Shown here in pieces: positions 9,013 through 16,682 of a DNA stretch of 64,000 nucleotides; within the stretch, counting starts at the first letter, position 1, and each line of letters starts with the position of its first letter. Made by a program: the position numbers and the translations under genes. Source of the stretch: Acidulodesulfobacterium sp021802425 (GTDB taxonomy: Bacteria > SZUA-79 > Acidulodesulfobacterales > Acidulodesulfobacteraceae). The DNA lies in contig JAJZXJ010000002.1 in assembly GCA_021802425.1 (NCBI GenBank), positions 1 to 64,000 of the forward strand, read 5' to 3'. Below the pieces are notes generated by a model. The model was not told where the DNA came from and did not search any database. It was given only the letters and a program-made list of their open reading frames with translations.

Positions 9013-9735
9013 ATGCCCGCCCTATATATTATTGCAACCCCGATCGGCAATCTCGAAGACATTACCATAAGAGCGCTTAAGGTAATGAGGCAGGTCGATT
9101 TTATTGCCTGCGAAGATACAAGAAAAACAAGAATACTAACCTCGCGTTACCATATAAAAACCCGTTTAATCCCTTATCACGAATATAATAAAAAGCCGGC
9201 GGCGGACGGCATTGTTGCGAATATAATAAAAGGAAAAGATGTTGCCTTAGTAAGCGAGGCGGGAACCCCCTTAATATCGGACCCGGGTTCGTATTTAGTG
9301 AGATTATGCGTAGAAAAGGGCATTAAGGTTATTCCAATACCCGGCCCCTCAAGCGTTTTAAGCGCTATTTCGGTAAGCGGCCTCGATGTCTCCGAGTTTA
9401 CATTTATAGGGTTTTTGCCAAAGAAAGCAGGCAAGCGAAAAAAACTTTTAGCTAAACTTAAAGAGGAAAAGAGGGTTTTTATTGTCTTTGAGCCGGGAAG
9501 GAGTGTAGAAAAATTACTCGAAGATATTATGGAAATATTAGGAAATATAAGAATTTGCTATGCTAAAGAACTGACCAAGGTTTATGAATTCGTAAAAACC
9601 CGGGATTTAAAAACATTAATAGAAGAAATTAAAAGCAGTCCCGAGCTTTTAAAAGGGGAAATCACCTTAGTCATAGAGCCTTTGCCTTTAAGCGCAAGCC
9701 CCCGCAAACCAGATTTTGACGGAGTTGTTTATTAA
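9013..9735 (+). CDS. rsmI: 16S rRNA (cytidine1402-2'-O)-methyltransferase
   Basis: SAM-dependent 2'-O-methylation of C1402 in the ribosomal P site. The 240 residues begin MPALYIIATPIGNLEDIT and carry ACEDTRKTRIL, LVSEAGTPLISDPG and IPIPGPSS, the characteristic tetrapyrrole-methylase-fold motifs of RsmI. Its ATG is separated by one base from the nadE stop. It converges with acyP, leaving 11 nt between stops. Confidence 0.93.
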   Translation: MPALYIIATPIGNLEDITIRALKVMRQVDFIACEDTRKTRILTSRYHIKTRLIPYHEYNKKPAADGIVANIIKGKDVALVSEAGTPLISDPGSYLVRLCVEKGIKVIPIPGPSSVLSAISVSGLDVSEFTFIGFLPKKAGKRKKLLAKLKEEKRVFIVFEPGRSVEKLLEDIMEILGNIRICYAKELTKVYEFVKTRDLKTLIEEIKSSPELLKGEITLVIEPLPLSASPRKPDFDGVVY

Positions 9736-9746
9736 ATTTTATGTTT

Positions 9747-10025
9747 TTACCTGATAACCTTAAAATCCTTAAAGTTTGACAGGCTTTCCTGTTCATAAAG
9801 TTTAACTTCTTTTACTCTCGAAGAAGGCGGGCCTATATGAACCGTTGCAACCATTTCTTTTATCCTGTCTTCCTCGCCTTCGAAAAAAGCCTCTACATGA
9901 CCGTCATGGGTATTCTTGACATAGCCTTTTATGCCGATTCTATCTGCCTCAAGCTTGGTGAAATTTCTAAAATTAACTCCCTGAACAATGCCTTTTATTA
10001 TGACCCTGTATGATTTTGCCGTCAT
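9747..10025 (-). CDS. acyP: Acylphosphatase
   Basis: Small (92-residue) enzyme hydrolysing carboxyl-phosphate bonds. It shows the family signature IIKGIVQGVNFRNFT, with the phosphate-binding Arg, and GYVKNTHDGHVEA, with the catalytic Asn. A full-length acylphosphatase fold is predicted. It is the last gene of the minus-strand run and follows the phasin-like gene by 27 nt. Confidence 0.9.
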   Translation of the reverse strand: MTAKSYRVIIKGIVQGVNFRNFTKLEADRIGIKGYVKNTHDGHVEAFFEGEEDRIKEMVATVHIGPPSSRVKEVKLYEQESLSNFKDFKVIR

Positions 10026-10052
10026 CTTTGCTATGTATAAACCGGTATTTTC

Positions 10053-10385
10053 TCAATCCGTATGTTTTTTGATACGGGACAATTTGTGAATTTTTTCTTC
10101 CAGCGTTTTTATCTGTTCTTTTAATTCTTTAATTTCCGAGCTGCGGGCAATATCAGCCTTGCTCATGGCTTTTTTAATGGATTCATCGACTAAAGAGGAA
10201 AGTTTTGCTTTGTTTGAATCATACACCGTTTTCATTTTTTTCGAAAAATCTTCGGCCTCTTTTTTTCCAAAGTTTTGATTAACGATAAACTCATCCAGTA
10301 TCTTTTGAAATCTATCTTCCGTTGTCGTAAGAACCGAACCGATAAATTCGGCAAATTTATCAAGCGGCGTTTTGTGATTTTCCAT
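10053..10385 (-). CDS. Phasin-like / PhaF-like coiled-coil protein
   Basis: A 110-residue, highly charged, helical protein. Residues 5-60 resemble phasin-superfamily proteins (FAEFIGSVLTTTEDRFQKIL). The C-terminal 35 residues form a heptad-like coiled coil (EIKELKEQIKTLEEKIHKL). Such small proteins are often annotated as PHA granule-associated regulators. No PHA synthase is in the window, so a granule role is only a family-based guess. GAGGCTT precedes the ATG as a Shine-Dalgarno-like site. Confidence 0.5.
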   Translation of the reverse strand: MENHKTPLDKFAEFIGSVLTTTEDRFQKILDEFIVNQNFGKKEAEDFSKKMKTVYDSNKAKLSSLVDESIKKAMSKADIARSSEIKELKEQIKTLEEKIHKLSRIKKHTD

Positions 10386-10484
10386 TTAAAGCCTCCTTTT
10401 TAAAATATTTAATTGATATAATATGAATGTGTATAGTCCATAGTACGATTATACCATTAATATTTAAAAAGTTTTACCGATTAA

Positions 10485-10841
10485 TTAATTATTATTAATC
10501 ATGTCGAGCCTTTCTATTTTAGTTTCCTTGCCTTTTTTCTTCCTCAAATAATAAAGCTTAGCCCTTCTAACCTTTCCGCGATAAAGAAGTTCGATCTTGT
10601 CGATTAAAGGCGAGTTGACTAAAAAAGTCTTTTCTACGCCTACGCCGTAAGAATTTTTCCTGACGGTGAACGAAGAACGCAGGCCGCTTCCTTTTCTTGC
10701 GATAACGACCCCTTCAAAAACCTGGACCCTTTCCTTATCCCCCTCTTTAATCTTTTGATAAACCTTAACCGTATCGCCCGATTTGAAAACGGGGGTACCG
10801 GTTTTTATGGACGAATTTTCAATCTTTTCAACGATATTCAT
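10485..10841 (-). CDS. rplS: Ribosomal protein L19
   Basis: 50S protein at the 30S-50S interface. The 118 residues contain FKSGDTVKVYQKIKEG, FEGVVIARKGSG and SFTVRKNSYGVGVEKTF, all diagnostic of L19. It is the last ribosomal gene of the ffh-rpsP-rimM-trmD-rplS run, 63 nt after trmD, with AAGGAGTC just upstream of its ATG (minus sense). Confidence 0.95.
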   Translation of the reverse strand: MNIVEKIENSSIKTGTPVFKSGDTVKVYQKIKEGDKERVQVFEGVVIARKGSGLRSSFTVRKNSYGVGVEKTFLVNSPLIDKIELLYRGKVRRAKLYYLRKKKGKETKIERLDMINNN

Positions 10842-10904
10842 TTAAGACTCCTTATTTTTATTAATTTTATTTTAAAAGTAAGTATTTTAATATAATATCC
10901 ATAA

Positions 10905-11681
10905 CTAATCAACCGATTTTTTATCCGCCTTACGGTTAACCAAATCAGGCCTGTTTTCCATGGTCTTTTTAAATGCGTTATCTAATCTCCAATCGTTAAT
11001 TAGTTTATGGTTTCCGCCGAGCAAAACCTCAGGAACGGTAAGATTGTTTATAGCCCTGGGTTTTGTATATTGCGGATATTCAAGTCCGGACTTATATTCT
11101 TCCGAAAAGCTTTCTTCGGTAAGAGATTCAAAATTTCCCAAAAAATTTTCAAAATACCTGCAAACAGCTTCAATTAAAACAATGGATGCAATCTCTCCGC
11201 CCGATAATACAAAATCGCCGATGGATATTTCCAATGCGGATGTTAATTCCGCAACCCTTGCATCTATTCCCTCGTACCTTCCGCATATCACTATCATATG
11301 ATTGTAGCTTGAAATTTCCTTTGCGGCTTTTGAATTAAGGAGTTTTCCCGATGCGGACATTATAACGGTAATTAAATTATTTTCGCCGGCAATCGGATAT
11401 TTTAATTCATATTCGGCTTTTGCAGATTCATAGGCTTCCAAAATAGGATAAGCCATTAAGAGTTGTCCCGCTCCCCCGCCATAAATTTTATCGTCAACCC
11501 TTTTATGTTTATCTTTAGAAAAATCCCTCGGGTTGATAATGTTAATCTCCATAACGCCGTTTTTTATCGCCCTGCTAATCAACCCGGTATTAATAAATGA
11601 GGTAAAGTACTCGGGCATTATCGAGATTATATCGATTACCCTTTTAGTCCGGCATGTTTGAACATCGAGTTTTTTATTCAT
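10905..11681 (-). CDS. trmD: tRNA (guanine37-N1)-methyltransferase
   Basis: Methylates G37 next to the anticodon to prevent +1 frameshifts. The 258 residues contain DIISIMPEYF near the N-terminus, YGGGAGQLL, VICGRYEGIDARV and IGDFVLSGGE, the SAM-binding trefoil-knot motifs of TrmD. The protein starts about 14 residues earlier than most family members (extension MNKKLDVQTCRTKR). No alternative ATG or clear Shine-Dalgarno supports a shorter form, so the exact start is uncertain. Confidence 0.93.
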   Translation of the reverse strand: MNKKLDVQTCRTKRVIDIISIMPEYFTSFINTGLISRAIKNGVMEINIINPRDFSKDKHKRVDDKIYGGGAGQLLMAYPILEAYESAKAEYELKYPIAGENNLITVIMSASGKLLNSKAAKEISSYNHMIVICGRYEGIDARVAELTSALEISIGDFVLSGGEIASIVLIEAVCRYFENFLGNFESLTEESFSEEYKSGLEYPQYTKPRAINNLTVPEVLLGGNHKLINDWRLDNAFKKTMENRPDLVNRKADKKSVD

Positions 11682-11686
11682 TTTAC

Positions 11687-12184
11687 TTATATTTTATAAT
11701 TTTCTTCGTTTTTTACGACAACCTTATTATTATAATCTACCCTGAGAATATTTTCATCCGTCATTGGAATTAGATATGTTTCGCAGGTGGATTTTATTTC
11801 TATTATGTCGGTGTCGCCCTGATAAACCTCCGTAACGGTTCCGATATTTTCATTTTTACTGTTATAGCAGTTTAAATTAATCAAGTCGGAAATTAAATAT
11901 TCATTCTTATCAAGGGTTATATCGGTTTTTTTTATAAAAACCCGCTTTTTTTTAAAACTTAAAGCATCGTCTATTGAATGCGAACCGTAAAGTTTTATAA
12001 GAAAGCCCTTATTTACGGGTCTGATTTTTTCAACCTTAAGCTGCTCGTAAGCATTGTCTCTTTGAATAAATAAAGGTATGCCGGGCGAAAATGCTTCGGT
12101 ATCCGGGTTATATGGTATAAATAAAAGCTCTCCGTTTATTCCGTGCGGTTTAGCAAATTCTCCGACACCGATATAACCGTTCAT
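11687..12184 (-). CDS. rimM: Ribosome maturation factor RimM
   Basis: Assists maturation of the 30S head. At 165 residues it has the N-terminal RimM barrel (GYIGVGEFAKPHGINGEL) and a PRC-barrel-like second half around EYLISDLINLNCYN. Its ATG overlaps the rpsP stop as ATGA. The KH-domain gene that often sits between rpsP and rimM is absent here. Confidence 0.9.
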   Translation of the reverse strand: MNGYIGVGEFAKPHGINGELLFIPYNPDTEAFSPGIPLFIQRDNAYEQLKVEKIRPVNKGFLIKLYGSHSIDDALSFKKKRVFIKKTDITLDKNEYLISDLINLNCYNSKNENIGTVTEVYQGDTDIIEIKSTCETYLIPMTDENILRVDYNNKVVVKNEENYKI

Positions 12185-12420
12185 TTTCCCTGTTTTTTCA
12201 ATAAAGACATAACCGTATCGCTTGGTTTAGCGCCGAGGCTTATCCATTTGTCGAACTTATCCCTGTCAACCTTAAATTGTGAGGTATTCGAGCAGGGATT
12301 ATATGTACCCAGTATTTCTATGAATTTTTTTTGAACGGCTTTTTCGCCGGAAGCCGCCACAATCCTGTAAAATGGTTTTTTGTGAGAACCGGTTCTTGCA
12401 AGTCTGATTTTTACTGCCAC
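12181..12420 (-). CDS. rpsP: Ribosomal protein S16
   Basis: The 79-residue 30S protein begins MAVKIRLARTGSHKKPFYRI, the standard S16 N-terminus. It ends with the conserved 'ISLGAKPSDTVMSLLKK' segment. It is translationally coupled to rimM by a 4-nt overlap and preceded by AGGAGATTTC (minus sense) as ribosome binding site. Confidence 0.95.
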   Translation of the reverse strand: MAVKIRLARTGSHKKPFYRIVAASGEKAVQKKFIEILGTYNPCSNTSQFKVDRDKFDKWISLGAKPSDTVMSLLKKQGK

Positions 12421-12508
12421 CTGAAATCTCCTTTGTTTTGTTAAAGTTAAAAGTTTTGATAATTATAATTATTGATGATTACCGCTATTAATGCAATTAA
12501 ATAAAAAA

Positions 12509-13879
12509 TTAAAGATTATTGAACATATTTTTCATACCGCCGATATTTTTCAAATTTTTAAGCGAACCGAATTTTCCGCCCTTAAACGATTTCATCATTT
12601 TTTTTACTTCTTCGAATTTATTTATAAATATATTTACATCGTTGACCGAAGTACCGCTTCCCGCGGAAATTCTCTTTCTGCGTCCGCCGTTGAGTATTGC
12701 GGGGTTAAGCCGTTCCTTTTCCGTCATCGAGTTTATGATAGCATTTATTTTTTTAAATTCTTTTTCGGCGGCTTCAGGGTTGAACTTGTCCTTTATTTTG
12801 GAAAAACCGGGTATCATCGAGGCAATCTGACCGATGCCGCCTATTTTAGAAACCATTTTTAGCTGTTCGGCAAAATCTTTAACCGTAAAATCTTTTTTAT
12901 TAAGGCTTTCTTCTATGACTTTTGCCGATTTTTCGTCCACGGCGTTCCGGGCTTTTTCGATGAGGCTCATAACATCGCCCATGCCGAGTATCCTGTCGGC
13001 TATCCTTTCTCCGTAAAAGGGTTCGAAATCGCTTAATTTCTCGCCGACGCCTATAAATTTTATCGGTTTATCCACGGTTTTTTTGATGGAAAGAGCGGCG
13101 CCGCCCCTGGAATCGCCGTCAACCTTGGTAAGAACAACCCCCGTTATGCCTATCGCTTCGTTAAATGTTTTTGCAACCGTAACGGCGCTCTGTCCAAGCA
13201 TAGAATCGGCGACGAAAAGTATTTCATTAGGGTTAAATTTGCTTTTGATGGTTTTTAATTCTTCCATCAAAGGCTCGTCGATTTCAAGGCGTCCCGCCGT
13301 GTCTATTATCAGTGTATCGTAAGCATGCTTTTCGGCGATTTCTAAGGCGTTTTTGACTATTTCTTCGGGTTTCTGCGTAATCCTGCCGTCCTTTTCCGGG
13401 GTTTCGTAAACCGGAATGTTTATACTTGCGCCGATTTTTTTAAGTTGAAGAACGGCGGCAGGCCTATAGACATCCGCGGGAACAAGATAAACGCTCCGCT
13501 TTAACCCCCGCAAATAGAGGGCAAGTTTTCCGGCGGTCGTAGTCTTACCCGAACCCTGAAGTCCGGCGAGCATAATGACGACAGGCGGCTTAGCTTTAAT
13601 ATTAAGGGGTTCGTGGCCGCCGAGAAGGCTTGTCAGCTCGTCGTGTATGATTTTAATTATCTGCTGGGACGGCGTAAGACTGTCCATAACCTTTTCGCCG
13701 ACAGCCTTGTTCTTGACCGATTCGATAAATTCCTTGACTATAAGGTAGTTTACATCGGCTTCGAGCAGGGACAGCCTGACCTCTTTGAGAGCGTCCTCGA
13801 TATTTTTCTCGGAAAGCTTCCCATACCCGCGAAGGTTTTTAAATACCTTTTCTAATTTTGAGCTAAGTCCGTCAAACAT
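12509..13879 (-). CDS. ffh: Signal recognition particle GTPase Ffh
   Basis: The SRP54 homologue binds 4.5S RNA and signal peptides and targets membrane proteins to FtsY/SecYEG. The 456 residues comprise an N helical bundle and a G domain with the P-loop GLQGSGKTTTAGKLA near residue 110, DTAGRL and TKVDGDSRGGAALS. The C-terminal M domain, rich in Met/Phe/Lys/Gly, ends GGMKNMFNNL. The signature GGRRKRISAGSGTSV, which contacts SRP RNA, is present. It starts the rpsP-rimM-trmD-rplS cluster. Confidence 0.95.
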   Translation of the reverse strand: MFDGLSSKLEKVFKNLRGYGKLSEKNIEDALKEVRLSLLEADVNYLIVKEFIESVKNKAVGEKVMDSLTPSQQIIKIIHDELTSLLGGHEPLNIKAKPPVVIMLAGLQGSGKTTTAGKLALYLRGLKRSVYLVPADVYRPAAVLQLKKIGASINIPVYETPEKDGRITQKPEEIVKNALEIAEKHAYDTLIIDTAGRLEIDEPLMEELKTIKSKFNPNEILFVADSMLGQSAVTVAKTFNEAIGITGVVLTKVDGDSRGGAALSIKKTVDKPIKFIGVGEKLSDFEPFYGERIADRILGMGDVMSLIEKARNAVDEKSAKVIEESLNKKDFTVKDFAEQLKMVSKIGGIGQIASMIPGFSKIKDKFNPEAAEKEFKKINAIINSMTEKERLNPAILNGGRRKRISAGSGTSVNDVNIFINKFEEVKKMMKSFKGGKFGSLKNLKNIGGMKNMFNNL

Positions 13880-14009
13880 TTTAATTTACATGCAAAACAA
13901 CAATATATTATTTATATTTAAGATAAGAAAATTATCATTTTATTAGTTTTTTATAAATATGTCAATATCTTATGGGGGGAAATTTTTGCAGGTCTTGGAA
14001 TGTTTGGAA

Positions 14010-14615
14010 TTATCCAAAGTTTTTTCTGTAGTTAATGGCTTCCGAAAGCGTGTCTTTGTCAACATATTCAAGGTCGGAACCTATCGGTATTCCCCTTGCC
14101 AGAGCGGTTATATGAACATTGTAAGGCGATAATATTTTTTGAATATAAACCATGGTGGCTTCGCCGTTAGAATTGGGGTTTAGCGCAAGGATTATTTCCT
14201 CGAAGCCGCCCTGCTCCACCCTGACCGCAAGTTCTTTAAGTTTTATATCCGAAGGGGTTATTCCCTCCAAAGGATTTATTAAGCCGTGGAGGACATGATA
14301 AAAGCCGTTAAAGTTGCCGCTTTTTTCGAATACATATATTATTTCCGGATTTTCCACTACGCATAATAATTTAGAGTTCCTCGATGTATTTTTGCATATA
14401 GGGCAAAAATCTTCTCCGCTCAGATTAAAACAATTTTTGCAAAGTTTGATATTTTGTTTTGCATCTTTTATGGCATTTGCAAGGCTATATGCTACCGACT
14501 CATTTTGGGATAATATGTAAAACGCAAGCCTTCTTGCGGATCTTTCGCCTATTCCGGGAAGTTTTTTAAAGGCGGACACAATATCTCTAATATAATCGGA
14601 TTGATTAATCGACAT
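14010..14615 (-). CDS. recR: Recombination mediator RecR
   Basis: Works with RecF/RecO to load RecA at gaps. The 201 residues have a helix-hairpin-helix (FKKLPGIGERSARRLAFYIL), a C4 zinc finger (CKNCFNLSGEDFCPICKN), and a Toprim domain with VVENPEIIYVFEKSG and ALNPNSNGEATMVYI. It lies 41 nt downstream of ybaB in the conserved dnaX-ybaB-recR order. Confidence 0.95.
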   Translation of the reverse strand: MSINQSDYIRDIVSAFKKLPGIGERSARRLAFYILSQNESVAYSLANAIKDAKQNIKLCKNCFNLSGEDFCPICKNTSRNSKLLCVVENPEIIYVFEKSGNFNGFYHVLHGLINPLEGITPSDIKLKELAVRVEQGGFEEIILALNPNSNGEATMVYIQKILSPYNVHITALARGIPIGSDLEYVDKDTLSEAINYRKNFG

Positions 14616-14656
14616 AAGTCTTGGATATAATTTAGATATAATATTGTTTTAATTTA

Positions 14657-14971
14657 TTAAAAAAGGCCGGGTAAATTAAGTCCGCCCGTTAATTTGGACA
14701 TTTCATTCGTAACCATATCTTTTGATTTATTAAGGGCTTCGTTAATAGAGGCGACTATAAGGTCTTGAAGCATTTCGGCATCATCGGGATTAATAACGGC
14801 TTTATCTATCGTTATGGATATAAGTTCCTGTTTTCCGTTCACTTTTGCCGTAACCATACCGCCGCCGGAACTGGATTCGACAATTTTAGAACCGAGTTCT
14901 TCCTGCATTTTAAGCATATCCGATTGAAACTTTTGAGCTTGCTTTAACATTCCTGCCATATTTTTGGACAT
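14657..14971 (-). CDS. YbaB/EbfC-family nucleoid-associated protein
   Basis: A 104-residue protein beginning MSKNMAGMLKQAQKFQSDML, with the family core VESSSGGGMVTAKVNGKQE. It forms small DNA-binding dimers in known family members. The dnaX-ybaB-recR context is classic. AGGAATG precedes the ATG (minus sense). Confidence 0.93.
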   Translation of the reverse strand: MSKNMAGMLKQAQKFQSDMLKMQEELGSKIVESSSGGGMVTAKVNGKQELISITIDKAVINPDDAEMLQDLIVASINEALNKSKDMVTNEMSKLTGGLNLPGLF

Positions 14972-15062
14972 TTTAACATTCCTCCAGATTTCTATTTGTG
15001 TTTATATTATATTATTCTATAATTTTTTTTAAAAAATAACAAGGCGGTTTCACTTTTTTAGG

Positions 15063-16598
15063 TTACTTTTTAGTCTTATCTATCCTTTCGATATCTTTCC
15101 CGAAAATGTCTTTTATGCTTTCCATGATTATGCTTTCATCGGGTTTTTCAGCTTCGTTGGCTTTAATGCCGTCATCTATTAAAGCGTTAGTTTCCTGCTT
15201 ACTATTTTCTTGAGCTAATTTTTCATCGATTTTATCGAAATGGGCAAAGAATTCGTCTGATCCCCCGTGCGTATTATTACCGTCATTAGGCGCTATTTTA
15301 ACTTGCCTGTCCGTTTGCGCCGGAGCGGGAGCGGCAGTTTTCGGCAGCGGCTGACGAAGTGCAAAGGATGAGTCAAATGTGGGCGGAGGCGGTGTCAGAG
15401 CCTCATCGTTTAAATTAAACTTGCCGGTTTTACCCTCCATTTTTGGATTTTCTGCCGGATTTGTTTTAAGCGATATAAATTTATCGATTTTATTTATGAG
15501 TTCCGTTACGTTATGTTTCGATGGAATATTTATAAGCCTGAAAAGAGTAAGTTCAAGCATTAATGAAGGGGAAGAGATTTTTTGATATTTGGCGTCCGAG
15601 TTAAGTAATATATCTATCATATCGAGAAGTTCCTCCGAGCGTGTTTGTCCGGCAAGGGGAATTAAAGCATTTATTTCTTCATCCGTCATATCGTTAATCA
15701 TATCTTTATATTTTAATTTTATTATTAAAATATTTCTGATGTAGAATGCAAGCTGTTTTATAAACTGCCTTATATCTGCCCCGGAGTCGTATATTTCTTT
15801 TGCCAGCCTGATGGAAGCTTCATAATCCTTCTTAAAAATTGCGCCGATAAGATCAACGATCGCTGCTTTAACGGTTAATCCAAGAACGGGCGATATATCT
15901 TCTTTTATATCCTTTCCGAAGTACGATATAATAGTGTCAAAGGTTGTGAGAGAGTCCCTAACGGATCCGTCAGCCAAAGAGGCCATAATCATTAAGTTTT
16001 CATCGGTAACGGAAATGTCTTCCGCAGCCGCAATCTCTTTTAATTTACGGTAAATTATATCGGTCGGTATTCTTTTGAAGTTAAACCTTTGACACCTCGA
16101 TAAAATAGTTTCGGGGACTTTGTGCAATTCGGTTGTTGCAAAAATAAATTTAGCGTGGGCGGGAGGCTCTTCTAACGTCTTTAAAAGAGCATTAAAGGCG
16201 CTATTTGAAAGCATGTGAACCTCGTCGATGATGTAAATTTTATATTTAAAACTCTGCGGCAGATATATTATGTTTTCCTTTAAATCCCTTATTGCGTCAA
16301 CGCCGGTATTCGATGCCCCGTCGATTTCTATAACATCCACCGAGCTGCCGTTTTGAATCTGGACACATGCGGAGCAAACGCCGCACGGATTTATCGTAGG
16401 ACCGTTTTCGCAGTTAATCGATTTTGCAAGTATTCTTGCAATAGATGTTTTACCGACTCCCCTTGTGCCGGAAAATATGTAGGCATGGGCAATCCTGTCG
16501 TGAATAACGGCATTTTTAAGCGTTTGGACAATGTTATCCTGCCCCGCTATTTCATCGAAAATTTTTGGCCTGTATTTTCTGGCAAGCACCTGATACAT
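15063..16598 (-). CDS. dnaX: DNA polymerase III subunit gamma/tau
   Basis: Clamp-loader ATPase of the replisome. At 511 residues it begins MYQVLARKYRPKIFDEIAGQ. It has the Walker A FSGTRGVGKTSIARILAKS, a C4 zinc module (CENGPTINPCGVCSACVQI), the Walker B IIDEVHML, and the sensor 1 region FIFATTELHKVPETILSRCQRF. After residue 370 comes a low-complexity Pro/Ala/Thr linker and an acidic tail, shorter than a full E. coli tau. I did not find a convincing programmed-frameshift slip site by eye. Confidence 0.94.
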   Translation of the reverse strand: MYQVLARKYRPKIFDEIAGQDNIVQTLKNAVIHDRIAHAYIFSGTRGVGKTSIARILAKSINCENGPTINPCGVCSACVQIQNGSSVDVIEIDGASNTGVDAIRDLKENIIYLPQSFKYKIYIIDEVHMLSNSAFNALLKTLEEPPAHAKFIFATTELHKVPETILSRCQRFNFKRIPTDIIYRKLKEIAAAEDISVTDENLMIMASLADGSVRDSLTTFDTIISYFGKDIKEDISPVLGLTVKAAIVDLIGAIFKKDYEASIRLAKEIYDSGADIRQFIKQLAFYIRNILIIKLKYKDMINDMTDEEINALIPLAGQTRSEELLDMIDILLNSDAKYQKISSPSLMLELTLFRLINIPSKHNVTELINKIDKFISLKTNPAENPKMEGKTGKFNLNDEALTPPPPTFDSSFALRQPLPKTAAPAPAQTDRQVKIAPNDGNNTHGGSDEFFAHFDKIDEKLAQENSKQETNALIDDGIKANEAEKPDESIIMESIKDIFGKDIERIDKTKK

Positions 16599-16682
16599 AT
16601 TTTATAATTATAACATATAATAATACAAGTTTTGCAAGTTATGATTGATTTTTATAAAAAAAATTGCTAAACTTAATAATCT

